A stretch of DNA of 64,000 nt from Phocaeicola vulgatus. Its GTDB lineage: Bacteria > Bacteroidota > Bacteroidia > Bacteroidales > Tannerellaceae. The position numbers and the translations under genes were made by a program. The stretch spans positions 1,629,001-1,693,000 of the forward strand of contig CP091733.1 in the NCBI GenBank assembly GCA_022009975.1, read 5' to 3'. The notes under the pieces were generated by a model. It saw nothing but the letters and a program-made list of their open reading frames with translations, did not search any database and was not told the origin of the DNA. Positions within the stretch are counted from its first letter, which is position 1; each line of letters begins with the position of its first letter. Shown here piece after piece: positions 30,685 to 39,549 of this stretch.

Positions 30685-32109
30685 TTACTTTATTTCTATG
30701 GTCGTGCTTGTCCGTATGGTCGGCCGCAATATGATCTTCTTTCTATCATACCCCTGTTTCACATAGAAAGTGATAGTGTTATTGCTCGAAGGATTGACAT
30801 ACGGAGTGAAATAATAAAGATAGGCGTAGGCAGTCAAGTTATTAGGATTCTGTATAGCCTTACTCACTTCCGGATATTTGAAAGTATCCCAATACATACA
30901 ACGTCTGAAGCCGTTACCGTCCGTAAACTTAGTCTCCGGATTTCTGTACTTCATCGTATTAGTTATGAATTGGCGATAAGCAGAAGTAAACTCATCAATG
31001 CTATAATCCGTACTCTGTCCCTCAATACCTTCTATGACATCCCTCGCCCGGATGCCAGCATCAAATGCGGGGGAATTGCGGTCAACAGAAACAACCGAAC
31101 TCAGTTTGTCCATGCTGTAGTTGATTCCTGTATAGTTATAGCTGCATTGCGTCACCTTGAACACGACATTTTGTTTGGATTTGACATAAGGGAACTGCAA
31201 ACACATCAACGGGACGTGAATCTGCGCATACTCTTCCAGTCTGTACGCCTCTTCCAACATATCATTCGATTCGCATTCCCATAACACTCGTCCTTTAGTA
31301 GTCTTCTGGTCAATAATACGGAAACCGAACTGCAACAAATAGGGTGCTTCCGATTCTGAGGAAGAAAGATCCAAGAAAGGAAGCTTCTCCATCTTCCCTT
31401 GCACTGCACTATAACGATATACGGGGATTTTCAATTTGATGGGATTTGGACCTACATATTTCGTGTTCTTGTCGAAATAATAAAAAGTTTGTATCAGCAA
31501 ATCAGCCTCGCCATTACTCTTCTCAAATCCTTTTCCTTCCAACTCCTGCTCAATGATTCGGTTGATATTCTTCTCCAATTTGCGGTTGCCTTCATCGACA
31601 GGAGCAAAAGCAAAGGTCTTGAATTGGGTAAAGTCGATAGCGTCGTTTGTGACAGTTATCTTAAATGGACAAGTAAATTCACGGATAGATGTCGTCTCCA
31701 AACTATACATATTAAATGCCATGGCCAATTGAGCCTCGGAAATGGAGTTGGCAGATTTGCACTCTTTGAATATCGACACTTGACGTTCCGGAGCAGCGGT
31801 TGATTTGACAGTCAGCACGACATTGTTCCTTTCTGCCGGATTCATCATGATTTGGATTTCCTCCTCCGACAACTGCAACACCGGGACTCCATCTATCTCT
31901 TCTATGATGTCAAACAAATGCAAGCCCGATTTCTCGGCTGGAGAATAAGGAGCGATGGAAGTGACCACAGGTTTCCCGAAACCCCAATGGCTACTGTTAC
32001 TTATTTCGTATGTTACACCAGTCCGGCATATCTTACTGCCCGTCGCCTGTCCCCACATCGATAACGTGGAAAGGCATAAAACAATGGAATAAAATATTAT
32101 TCTTTTCAT
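30685..32109 (-). CDS. Exported PDZ-domain protein with DUF4136-like middle
   Basis: The ATG at 32109 (MKRIIFYSIVLCLSTLSMWG) gives a signal peptide and a 474-residue product; a GTG two codons upstream is in frame. A PDZ domain (VTSIAPYSPAEKSGLHLFDIIEEI, residues about 45-110) is followed by a stretch (DFTQFKTFAFAPVDEGNRKLEKNINRII) typical of DUF4136-like proteins, and a second PDZ-like repeat (SVVSVDRNSPAFDAGIRARDVIEGI). No protease triad is seen. A periplasmic binding or scaffolding role is an inference. It ends 12 bp before mutS2. Divergent from the arginine operon. Confidence 0.85.
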   Translation of the reverse strand: MKRIIFYSIVLCLSTLSMWGQATGSKICRTGVTYEISNSSHWGFGKPVVTSIAPYSPAEKSGLHLFDIIEEIDGVPVLQLSEEEIQIMMNPAERNNVVLTVKSTAAPERQVSIFKECKSANSISEAQLAMAFNMYSLETTSIREFTCPFKITVTNDAIDFTQFKTFAFAPVDEGNRKLEKNINRIIEQELEGKGFEKSNGEADLLIQTFYYFDKNTKYVGPNPIKLKIPVYRYSAVQGKMEKLPFLDLSSSESEAPYLLQFGFRIIDQKTTKGRVLWECESNDMLEEAYRLEEYAQIHVPLMCLQFPYVKSKQNVVFKVTQCSYNYTGINYSMDKLSSVVSVDRNSPAFDAGIRARDVIEGIEGQSTDYSIDEFTSAYRQFITNTMKYRNPETKFTDGNGFRRCMYWDTFKYPEVSKAIQNPNNLTAYAYLYYFTPYVNPSSNNTITFYVKQGYDRKKIILRPTIRTSTTIEIK

Positions 32110-32239
32110 ATTCACGGATTAAGTCTCTATTTTTTGACATGCAAAACTACATATAATCATTGAATAAAGCAACTCTTTTGCCACTTTACAAGCCGCCCTA
32201 AATTTTTTTGCAGAAAAAAGTGGAAAAAATAGGTATTTA

Positions 32240-32272
32240 TGCATAATTATTCAAAATCATTCTCTATATTTG
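32240..32272 (+). promoter_or_regulatory. Arginine operon promoter with ARG box
   Basis: TATATTTG (32265-32272) is a full -7 box, about 28 bases before argR. The expected -33 position is covered by TGCATAATTATTCA (32240-32253), 13 of 14 matches to the ARG-box half-site pair TGAATAATTATTCA. A second AT-rich imperfect palindrome, GTATATTTATAC, lies at 32284-32295 between the promoter and the start codon. ArgR with arginine would thus block its own operon. Confidence 0.7.
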
Positions 32273-32299
32273 CAGCTGCAAACGTATATTTATACATAA

Positions 32300-32740
32300 A
32301 TGAGTACAAAGAAAGAACGTTTAAAGGCAATTTGCAAGATCATAAGCTCGGAAGCTGTAGAGAACCAAGAGCAACTGATGAAACGATTAAACGAGGAAGG
32401 ATTCATCGTGACACAAGCGACCCTTTCCCGTGATATCCGGCAGCTGAAAGTTGCCAAAATACACGATGCCAGCGGGGCTTACCTTTACAAACTTCCCGAA
32501 CAAAGTTTTTTGAATACCCCGAAAGGAACAAACACCCTTTACTCTAACATCGAGTTTTCTGGCAATCTTGCCATTATCAAGACGAAACCCGGATACGCAA
32601 TGGCTATTGCTTCTGATATCGATGCCAATACACCGGACGAGATTATCGGAACCATTGCGGGAGATGACACCATTTTAATCATCCCGAGGGAAGGATACAG
32701 CAAGGAAAGCATTACAAAAGCATTGCTTCATTTTATCTAA
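32300..32740 (+). CDS. argR: Arginine repressor ArgR
   Basis: The 146-residue protein has the N-terminal winged helix (KERLKAICKIISSEAVENQ, then LNEEGFIVTQATLSRDIRQL) and the C-terminal hexamer and arginine-binding domain (NLAIIKTKPGYAMAIASDID, EIIGTIAGDDTILIIP). GDDT carries the aspartates that hold arginine. It is the first gene of the arginine operon and probably controls it through the ARG box upstream. Frame intact. Confidence 0.96.
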   Translation: MSTKKERLKAICKIISSEAVENQEQLMKRLNEEGFIVTQATLSRDIRQLKVAKIHDASGAYLYKLPEQSFLNTPKGTNTLYSNIEFSGNLAIIKTKPGYAMAIASDIDANTPDEIIGTIAGDDTILIIPREGYSKESITKALLHFI

Positions 32741-32780
32741 CAAAAAAAGAAAAAGAAAAAGAAATAGGTATTCATATACA

Positions 32781-33386
32781 ATGGAACAAGAAAAACAAAT
32801 AGACGTGATGATAGCGGAGGCTGGCCACGAAATTTATGTGGACACGATACTGGACACTATCGAAGCTGCTGCAAAAGTCCGCGGCACGGGTATCGCTAAA
32901 AGGACACATGATTATGTTGCCCAAAAGATGAAAGAGGGAAAAGCTGTCATTGCTTTGGAAGGTGACAAGTTCGCTGGTTTCAGTTATATTGAATCATGGG
33001 GGAACAAACAGTATGTCACGACATCCGGACTGATTGTCCATCCGGACTACCGGGGATTGGGCGTGGCAAGACGCATCAAGGAGATGACTTTCCTATTAGC
33101 GCGCATGAGATGGCCTCATGCCAAGATATTCAGCCTCACTTCTGGTGCGGCAGTCATGAAAATGAACACCGATTTGGGATATGTGCCGGTGACTTTTGCC
33201 GAACTGACGGACGACGAGGCGTTTTGGCGGGGATGCAACGGATGCGTCAACCATGACGTGCTGGAACGCACCAACCGACGCTATTGCATCTGCACCGGCA
33301 TGTTATACGACCCGGAAGCCAATCACGATGATTCAGGGAATCACGTAGAGAAAAACAATAAAAACAAATTAGAATTACAAAAATAA
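32781..33386 (+). CDS. GNAT acetyltransferase of the arginine operon
   Basis: The 201-residue protein has a GNAT fold with the acyl-CoA motif VHPDYRGLGVARRIKEM at about 92-108. The C-terminal third is unusual: it has a cysteine-containing stretch GCNGCVNHDVLERTNRRYCICTG, possibly a metal site, and a Lys/Asn-rich tail. Its place between argR and argG, 40 bp and 6 bp from them, suggests it supplies the first step, N-acylation of glutamate (acetyl or succinyl), instead of a classical argA or argJ. Substrate is inferred from position only. Confidence 0.85.
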   Translation: MEQEKQIDVMIAEAGHEIYVDTILDTIEAAAKVRGTGIAKRTHDYVAQKMKEGKAVIALEGDKFAGFSYIESWGNKQYVTTSGLIVHPDYRGLGVARRIKEMTFLLARMRWPHAKIFSLTSGAAVMKMNTDLGYVPVTFAELTDDEAFWRGCNGCVNHDVLERTNRRYCICTGMLYDPEANHDDSGNHVEKNNKNKLELQK

Positions 33387-33392
33387 AGAATC

Positions 33393-34592
33393 ATGAAAAA
33401 GAAAGTCGTAGTCGCTTTTAGCGGTGGTTTGGATACTTCATTCACCGTAATGTATTTAGCCAAGGAAAAAGGGTATGAAGTTTACGCCGCTTGTGCCAAC
33501 ACGGGTGGTTTCAGCGCAGCGCAATTGAAACAGAATGAAGAAAACGCCTACAAATTGGGCGCAACGAAATATGTGACGTTGGACGTTACACGTGAATATT
33601 ACGATAAGAGTTTGAAGTTCATGGTATTCGGTAATGTTTTGCGCAACGGCACTTATCCTATCTCCGTAAGTTCAGAACGTATTTTCCAAGCATTGGCAAT
33701 TGCCCGTTATGCCAACGAAATCGGTGCAGATGCTATTGCTCATGGTTCAACAGGTGCAGGAAACGACCAAATCCGTTTCGACATGACCTTCTTGGTCTTG
33801 GCTCCGAACGTTGAAATCATCACATTGACACGTGACATGGCTTTGAGCCGCGAATATGAAATCAACTATTTGAAAGAGCATGGTTTCGAGGCGGACTTTA
33901 CAAAATTGAAATATTCTTACAACGTAGGTTTGTGGGGAACTTCTATTTGCGGCGGAGAGATTTTGGACTCTGCTCAGGGATTGCCGGAATCGGCTTATCT
34001 GAAGCAAGTGACCAAAACAGGTTCCGAGCAGTTACGCTTGACCTTTGAAAAGGGAGAATTGAAAGCAGTAAACGATGAACGGTTCGATGATCCTATCAAA
34101 GCCATCCAGAAAGTAGAAGAAATCGGGGCTGCTTACGGAATCGGTCGTGATATGCACGTGGGCGACACGATTATCGGCATCAAAGGGCGTGTCGGCTTTG
34201 AAGCGGCAGCTCCTATGCTAATCATTGGAGCGCATCGTTTCTTGGAGAAATACACGTTGAGCAAATGGCAGCAATATTGGAAAGATCAAGTAGCAAACTG
34301 GTACGGAATGTTCTTGCACGAAAGCGAATATTTGGAACCGGTCATGCGCGACATTGAAGCCATGTTGCAAGAGTCACAACGCAATGTGAACGGCACTGCT
34401 ATCCTAGAATTGCGTCCGTTGTCTTTCTCGACCGTAGGAGTCGAATCGAAAGATGATTTGGTCAAGACGAAATTCGGGGAGTACGGAGAAATGCAAAAGG
34501 GATGGACCGCCGAAGATGCGAAAGGTTTCATCAAGGTGTTATCTACTCCGTTGCGAGTCTACTATACAAACCATAAAGAGGAAGAAATATGA
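33393..34592 (+). CDS. argG: Argininosuccinate synthase
   Basis: The 399-residue protein starts MKKKVVVAFSGGLDTSFTVMYLAKE, the PP-loop ATP site, and continues with SVSSERIFQALAIARYANEIG, AHGSTGAGNDQIRFD and GRVGFEAAAPMLIIGAH. It joins citrulline and aspartate using ATP. Its codon use and length are ordinary. It overlaps argC by four bases (ATGA), so the two are translationally coupled. Frame intact. Confidence 0.96.
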   Translation: MKKKVVVAFSGGLDTSFTVMYLAKEKGYEVYAACANTGGFSAAQLKQNEENAYKLGATKYVTLDVTREYYDKSLKFMVFGNVLRNGTYPISVSSERIFQALAIARYANEIGADAIAHGSTGAGNDQIRFDMTFLVLAPNVEIITLTRDMALSREYEINYLKEHGFEADFTKLKYSYNVGLWGTSICGGEILDSAQGLPESAYLKQVTKTGSEQLRLTFEKGELKAVNDERFDDPIKAIQKVEEIGAAYGIGRDMHVGDTIIGIKGRVGFEAAAPMLIIGAHRFLEKYTLSKWQQYWKDQVANWYGMFLHESEYLEPVMRDIEAMLQESQRNVNGTAILELRPLSFSTVGVESKDDLVKTKFGEYGEMQKGWTAEDAKGFIKVLSTPLRVYYTNHKEEEI

Positions 34593-35557
34593 TTAAAATA
34601 GGTATTATAGGTGGGGCAGGATACACCGCAGGCGAATTAATCCGCTTGCTTATCAATCATCCTGACGCAGAAATCGTATTTGTCAACAGTACCAGCAATG
34701 CGGGAAACCTGATTACTGATGTACACGAAGGTTTGTTCGGGGAAACGGAAAAGCGTTTCACGGACGAATTACCTTTGGATGAAATCGATTGCCTTTTCTT
34801 CTGTACAGCCCATGGTGACACGAAGAAATTCATGGAGTCGCACACTGTTCCAGAAACAGTGAAAATAATCGACTTATCCATGGACTACCGCATCGCATCA
34901 CCGGAACATGACTTTGTATATGGTTTGCCGGAGCTGAACAGAAGGCGGATTTGCTCCTCAAGACGCATTGCCAATCCGGGATGTTTCGCTACTTGTATCC
35001 AATTGGCAGTATTGCCGTTAGCGAAACATCTGTTGTTGAACTCCGATTTGCATGTCAATGCCATAACCGGTTCGACCGGTGCAGGTGTCAAACCGTCCGC
35101 GACCTCTCATTTCAGCTGGCGAAATGACAATATATCCATCTACAAGCCTTTCACTCACCAACATTTGGCTGAAATCAAACAGAGCTTTTGCCAATTGCAG
35201 AACAGTTTCAGCAGTAAAATCAATTTCATCCCGATGAGAGGCAATTTCTCTCGCGGCATCTTTGCTTCCACATATATGGACTGCAAAGTGGAACTCGAAG
35301 AAATCCGCAAGATTTACGAAGAGTATTACAGCGACCACTCGTTCACGTTTATTACAGACAAGAACCCGGATTTGAAACAGGTTGTCAATACGAACAAGTG
35401 TTTGATTTATCTCCAGAAATACGAGGGCCAGCTGTTGGTTGTCTCCATGATTGATAATTTGCTAAAAGGTGCGAGCGGACAAGCAGTACACAATATGAAC
35501 CTGTTGTTCGGCTTGGAAGAGACCGTCGGGTTGCATCTGAAGCCAAGTGCTTTCTAA
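34589..35557 (+). CDS. argC: N-acetyl(or succinyl)-gamma-glutamyl-phosphate reductase
   Basis: The 322-residue protein has the NADP-binding start IGIIGGAGYTAGELIRLL and the active-site cysteine in NPGCFATCIQLAVLPL, followed by TGSTGAGVKPSATSHFSWR and the RGNFSRGIFAS loop. It reduces the acyl-glutamyl phosphate to the semialdehyde. In Bacteroidales the acyl group may be succinyl, as the pathway there uses N-succinylornithine; sequence alone does not decide. Frame intact. Confidence 0.95.
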   Translation: MIKIGIIGGAGYTAGELIRLLINHPDAEIVFVNSTSNAGNLITDVHEGLFGETEKRFTDELPLDEIDCLFFCTAHGDTKKFMESHTVPETVKIIDLSMDYRIASPEHDFVYGLPELNRRRICSSRRIANPGCFATCIQLAVLPLAKHLLLNSDLHVNAITGSTGAGVKPSATSHFSWRNDNISIYKPFTHQHLAEIKQSFCQLQNSFSSKINFIPMRGNFSRGIFASTYMDCKVELEEIRKIYEEYYSDHSFTFITDKNPDLKQVVNTNKCLIYLQKYEGQLLVVSMIDNLLKGASGQAVHNMNLLFGLEETVGLHLKPSAF

Positions 35558-35576
35558 TTTAAAACATGATTGCGAA

Positions 35577-36707
35577 ATGAAATTATTTGATGTATTTCCT
35601 CTATTCAACATAGAGATTGTCAAAGGCAAAGGTTGCCATGTCTGGGACAAGGAAGGAAATGAATATTTAGATTTATATGGCGGCCATGCTGTCATCTCTG
35701 TAGGTCACAGCCATCCTACTTATGTAAAGGCTATCACGGAACAGGTGAGCAATTTGGGATTCTATTCCAACTCTGTCATCAATAGCCTCCAACAAAGATT
35801 GGCAGACAAGTTAGGAGCTGCGTGCGGATATGACGAATACCAATTATTCCTCATCAACTCCGGGGCAGAAGCAAACGAGAATGCCCTTAAGTTGGCTTCT
35901 TTCCACAATGGAAAACGCCGTGTAATCGCCTTCAAACACTCCTTCCACGGAAGGACTTCCGCTGCTGTCCGCGTGACGGATAATCCTAAATATGTGGCTC
36001 CTATCAACGAAGGATTGGATGTGACTTACCTCTCTTTGAACGACCCTTACGCTGTAGAAGCAGAGTTGAAAAAAGGCGATGTTTCTTCTGTCATCATAGA
36101 AGGCATCCAAGGTGTAGGAGGAATCCAACTTCCGACAGATGAGTTTATGCAGGATTTACGAGCCATGTGTACCAAATACCAAGCCGTACTTATCGTGGAC
36201 GAAGTGCAATCAGGTTACGGAAGAAGCGGTAAATTCTTTGCCCACCAATATGCCGGAATCCGTCCCGACATCATCACGGTTGCCAAAGGCATTGCTAACG
36301 GTTTCCCAATGGGTGCCGTATTGATTAGCCCGATATTCAAGCCTATTTACGGAATGTTGGGGACAACTTTCGGAGGCAACCACTTGGCGTGTGCTGCAGC
36401 CATTGCCGTATTGGACATCATGAAAGAAGAATCATTGATTGAAAACGCAAAGAAAGTCGGAGCCTTCCTGATGGAGGAATTACGTAAGATACCGGGAATA
36501 AAGGAACTGCGCGGAAGAGGTTTAATGATAGGCATCGAATTCGAAGAGCCAATCAAAGAAATCCGCAACCGTTTGCTGTTTGAAGAAAAAGTATTCACAG
36601 GCGTGGCAGGAACCAACACAATCCGCCTGTTGCCTCCTTTGTGCTTGACAAAAGAGGAAGCGGCTGAATTCATCTCCCGCTTCCGTAAGGTTTTAGGAGC
36701 AAAATAA
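35577..36707 (+). CDS. argD: Acetyl-/succinylornithine aminotransferase
   Basis: Start is taken at ATG 35577 (MKLFDVFPLFNIEIVKGKG); the frame is open 10 codons upstream without family similarity. The 376-residue class III aminotransferase has LDLYGGHAVISVGHSHP, NSGAEANENALKLA, SFHGRTSAAVRVT, VDEVQSGYGRSGKFFAHQY and the PLP lysine in TVAKGIANGFPMGA. It transfers the amino group to the semialdehyde to form acylornithine. It closes the arginine block; argB and argF are elsewhere. Frame intact. Confidence 0.95.
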   Translation: MKLFDVFPLFNIEIVKGKGCHVWDKEGNEYLDLYGGHAVISVGHSHPTYVKAITEQVSNLGFYSNSVINSLQQRLADKLGAACGYDEYQLFLINSGAEANENALKLASFHNGKRRVIAFKHSFHGRTSAAVRVTDNPKYVAPINEGLDVTYLSLNDPYAVEAELKKGDVSSVIIEGIQGVGGIQLPTDEFMQDLRAMCTKYQAVLIVDEVQSGYGRSGKFFAHQYAGIRPDIITVAKGIANGFPMGAVLISPIFKPIYGMLGTTFGGNHLACAAAIAVLDIMKEESLIENAKKVGAFLMEELRKIPGIKELRGRGLMIGIEFEEPIKEIRNRLLFEEKVFTGVAGTNTIRLLPPLCLTKEEAAEFISRFRKVLGAK

Positions 36708-36747
36708 AACACTTAAGCTAAGATTAGTTTAGTCATAACTTCATTAG

Positions 36748-36798
36748 ATGGCGATACCTCTAAATACTTATGTGAAAGTACTGGAGAGGCATCGCCAT
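36748..36798 (+). terminator. Long hairpin after the arginine operon
   Basis: ATGGCGATACCTCT (36748-36761) pairs with AGAGGCATCGCCAT (36785-36798) with one mismatch, and ACTT/AAGT pair again in the loop. There is no U-run of note after it (CCTAATTTTAATT), so it may protect the 3' end rather than act as a classical terminator. Confidence 0.55.
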
Positions 36799-37013
36799 CC
36801 TAATTTTAATTCACCGCTTACACTTCAGTAAATTTCCCTCCTATAATTTAAAACTGTATGTGTCTTAAGTAAAATCAAGATATTTTAGTATAGTCGGAAA
36901 AAGACGTTTATCCTATCTGTTTTCAATAATTTACAAGCACCACACCAGACGTTGTCGGAATTTCTATATCTTTTGTTTGTTGATGAGTTTTGGGGTACGC
37001 ATTGACGACGTCA

Positions 37014-37100
37014 GGAAAAGGTAGTATGCTTTTTGGAAAAAGGTAGTATGCTTTTGAGAAAAAGGTAGTATGCTTTTTAGAGAAAGGTAGTATGCTGTCT
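37014..37100. repeat. Four tandem A-tract/T-tract units, core GGTAGTATGC
   Basis: The unit AAAAAGGTAGTATGCTTTTT occurs four times at spacings of 21-23 bp, with small variation in the A and T runs. The core recurs as GGTGGTATGC in the hairpin at 63416-63457, and in part near 56516 (AAAGCATACTA). It lies between the argD hairpin and the tRNA-fMet terminator. Confidence 0.8.
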
Positions 37101-37121
37101 TTTTTATTAATTCCGACAAAC

Positions 37122-37157
37122 AAAAAAGCTGCATCAAAACATTCATTTTGACACAGC
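37122..37157 (-). terminator. Terminator of the tRNA-fMet gene
   Basis: On the minus strand GCTGTGTCAAAA pairs with TTTTGATGCAGC around a 6-base loop (two central mismatches) and is followed by six T. It starts 12 bases after the tRNA. The same stem sequence recurs at 1888-1916. Confidence 0.8.
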
Positions 37158-37168
37158 CACTTCATTTG

Positions 37169-37240
<72 letters not shown>

Positions 37241-37289
37241 ATATACGCGATATAGCAGGTAACCGAACATCGGTTTTCGATTACGGCTG

Positions 37290-37320
37290 CAAAGGTAATG
37301 ACTTTTTCTTAAAAAACAAA
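37290..37320 (-). promoter_or_regulatory. Promoter of tRNA-fMet
   Basis: On the minus strand TTTG (37320-37317) and TACCTTTG (37297-37290) are separated by exactly 19 bp, a full Bacteroidetes housekeeping promoter about 50 bases before the tRNA. Confidence 0.75.
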
Positions 37321-37346
37321 ATTCTTGCAACTTTTTTTTATTCCGG

Positions 37347-37377
37347 TTGCCAGTATGAAGCTTTTTGAGTACATTTG
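37347..37377 (+). promoter_or_regulatory. Promoter of the TetR-fabG pair
   Basis: TTG (37347-37349), 20 bp, then TACATTTG (37370-37377). It decides the start of the next gene: an in-frame ATG at 37365 lies before the transcription start, so the ATG at 37407 is used. It is back to back with the tRNA promoter. Confidence 0.65.
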
Positions 37378-37406
37378 CGCACAAAACAAATAACAATGTG
37401 CAATAT

Positions 37407-38003
37407 ATGCCAGTAACAATATCAAAAACAAGAGAAATGTTAGTCGACGTAGCAAGGCAGCTGTTTGCCCGGGCAGGGGTGGACAACACTACGATGAATG
37501 ATATTGCACAAGCATCACAAAAAGGACGCCGCACGTTATATACATATTTCAAGAACAAGAATGAAATATATACGGCAGTGGTCGAGTCGGAATTAAGCCG
37601 GCTCTATACGATGTTGTGTGACATAGCAGATAAGCAATTGCCGGCTGATGAGAAATTAATCACCTTCATATATACCCGCTTAGACACAATCAAGTCCATC
37701 GTTTTCCGAAACGGGACATTACGTGCCACCTTTTTCCGGGATATATGGAGGGTAGAGAAAGTGAGGAAGAACTTCGACTTGAAAGAAATCGAGATTATAA
37801 AAGGCATTTTGGACGATGGTGTGAAGGAAGGTATCTTCGAGATGCCGGACACGGACATAACTGCCCTGGTGCTACACCATGCCCTCAAGGGGCTTGAAGT
37901 TCCCTATATCCGGGGAATCATGGGAGACAACATAAACCAGCGCATCAAGCGGAGGGATAATGTAATGAACCTGATATTCAATGGTATAAAAATTAAAGAA
38001 TAA
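37407..38003 (+). CDS. TetR/AcrR-family transcription regulator
   Basis: From ATG 37407 (MPVTISKTREMLVDVARQLF) the protein is 198 residues. The helix-turn-helix is clear: ARQLFARAGVDNTTMNDIAQASQKGRRTLYTYFKNKNEIYTAV read in pieces over residues 15-57. The C-terminal domain is all helical and binds an unknown ligand. It lies 8 bp before fabG, so a role in fatty-acid synthesis control (as for FabR or FapR analogues) is possible but inferred only from position. Confidence 0.88.
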   Translation: MPVTISKTREMLVDVARQLFARAGVDNTTMNDIAQASQKGRRTLYTYFKNKNEIYTAVVESELSRLYTMLCDIADKQLPADEKLITFIYTRLDTIKSIVFRNGTLRATFFRDIWRVEKVRKNFDLKEIEIIKGILDDGVKEGIFEMPDTDITALVLHHALKGLEVPYIRGIMGDNINQRIKRRDNVMNLIFNGIKIKE

Positions 38004-38010
38004 TACAAAG

Positions 38011-38757
38011 ATGAAATTATTAGAAGGAAAAGTTGCCATCATCACTGGCGCAGCTCGTGGTATCGGCAAAGCTATTGCTTTGAAATTCGCTTCTGAAGGT
38101 GCAAACGTAGCCTTTACGGATTTGGTTATCGACGAAAACGGATTGGCTACCCAGAAAGAGCTGGAGGCTTTAGGTGTAAAAGCCAAAGGTTATGCTTCCA
38201 ACGCTGCAAATTTCGAAGAGACACACGCAATCGTTGCGGAAATCGTCAAGGACTTCGGCCGTGTCGATATTTTGGTAAACAACGCAGGTATAACCAAAGA
38301 TGGTTTGATGATGCGCATGAGCGAAGGACAGTGGGACGCTGTATTGAACGTGAACTTGAAATCTGCTTTCAACTTTATCCATGCTTGTTCACCTGTCATG
38401 ATGAAACAGCGTTGCGGTAGCATTATCAACATGGCTTCCGTTGTCGGTGTCCATGGCAATGCCGGCCAATGCAACTATGCTGCATCCAAAGGAGGCATGA
38501 TCGCTTTGGCTAAATCTATCGCACAAGAACTTGGTTCAAGAGGCATCCGTGCCAATGCCATTGCTCCGGGCTTCATCATGACTGCCATGACAGACGCCTT
38601 GTCTGACGAAGTAAAGGCTGAATGGTGCAAGAAGATTCCTTTGCGCCGCGGTGGTACTCCGGAAGATGTTGCCAACATCGCAACATTCTTGGCTTCTGAC
38701 ATGTCATCATACGTTTCTGGACAAGTTATCCAAGTGGATGGCGGCATGAACATGTAA
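38011..38757 (+). CDS. fabG: 3-oxoacyl-[acyl-carrier-protein] reductase
   Basis: The 248-residue short-chain dehydrogenase has the NADPH loop ITGAARGIGKAIALKFASEGA, NNAGITKDGLMMRM, IINMASVVGVHGNAGQCNY with the catalytic Ser and Tyr-x3-Lys (NYAASKGG), and PGFIMTAMTDAL. The match to FabG, the beta-ketoacyl-ACP reductase of fatty acid elongation, is strong. It ends 40 bp before a terminator. Frame intact. Confidence 0.94.
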   Translation: MKLLEGKVAIITGAARGIGKAIALKFASEGANVAFTDLVIDENGLATQKELEALGVKAKGYASNAANFEETHAIVAEIVKDFGRVDILVNNAGITKDGLMMRMSEGQWDAVLNVNLKSAFNFIHACSPVMMKQRCGSIINMASVVGVHGNAGQCNYAASKGGMIALAKSIAQELGSRGIRANAIAPGFIMTAMTDALSDEVKAEWCKKIPLRRGGTPEDVANIATFLASDMSSYVSGQVIQVDGGMNM

Positions 38758-38795
38758 TCCTTTGGGATTCTTGTTCCATCATCTGATATAAAAAT

Positions 38796-38834
38796 GCTGT
38801 GCCAAGAGGCAAAAACCTTTTGGCGCAGCGTTTT
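38796..38834 (+). terminator. Terminator after fabG
   Basis: GCTGTGCCAAGAGG pairs with CCTTTTGGCGCAGC (one mismatch) around a short A-rich loop, followed by GTTTT. Confidence 0.8.
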
Positions 38835-38875
38835 CATACTATTTCTTGAGACAACAACTGCTTAAAACAAAATTC

Positions 38876-39549
38876 ATGGAAGTTATTTACGAAGATAACC
38901 ATATCATTGCGGTAGACAAGAATTGCCGTGAAATCGTCCAGGGCGACAAGACCGGAGACCAACCCTTGTCCGAGAGACTGAAATTGTGGTTGAAAGAGAA
39001 ATACAATAAACCGGGAAACGTATTTGTCGGGGTAACACACAGGCTGGATCGTCCGGTGAGCGGTGTGGTCATATTCGCCAAGACCAGCAAAGCGTTGGCA
39101 CGACTGAACGAGATGTTCCGTGAGGGTGCAGTCAAGAAGACTTATTGGGCCATTGTCAAGAACCATCCACCAAAGAAGAGGATGAGTTGGTAAACTGGTT
39201 AGTGAGGAATGAAAAGCAGAATAAGAGTTATGCTTATGACACAGAACGCCCTAATGCGAAAAAGGCCATCCTGCATTACAAAGTTATAGCCCGTTCCGAA
39301 AAGTATTATTTATTGGAAATCGACCTGAAGACAGGACGTCACCATCAAATCCGTTGCCAATTGGCAAAAATGGGATGCCCGATAAAAGGAGACTTGAAAT
39401 ATGGAGCGGATCGTTCGAACCCGGATGGAGGCATTAGCCTGCACGCTCGCAAAGCAGCGTTCATCCACCCGGTTTCCAAACTCCTAATTGAAATCATCGC
39501 TCCCGTCCCGGACGACAACCTTTGGAAAGCTATCAGCTCAGGGCTTTGA
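38876..39549 (+). CDS. RluA-family pseudouridine synthase, one frame break
   Basis: Start ATG 38876 (MEVIYEDNHIIAVDKN). The repaired protein is about 224 residues, a bare catalytic domain without an S4 domain. It has HRLDRPVSGVVIFAKTSKAL with the catalytic aspartate, then after the break KAILHYKVIARSEKYYLLEIDLKTGRHHQIRCQL. It isomerises uridine in rRNA or tRNA; the target is unknown. One A is missing at 39172-39174. Its last 12 bases overlap the 3' end of the convergent uxuA. Confidence 0.9.

Larger units (their letters stand above)
36708..37168. other. Intergenic region between argD and tRNA-fMet
   Basis: No gene is seen. It contains a long hairpin (36748-36798), plain AT-rich sequence to about 37010, the tandem repeat at 37014-37100 and the tRNA terminator at 37122-37157. 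Confidence 0.7.
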
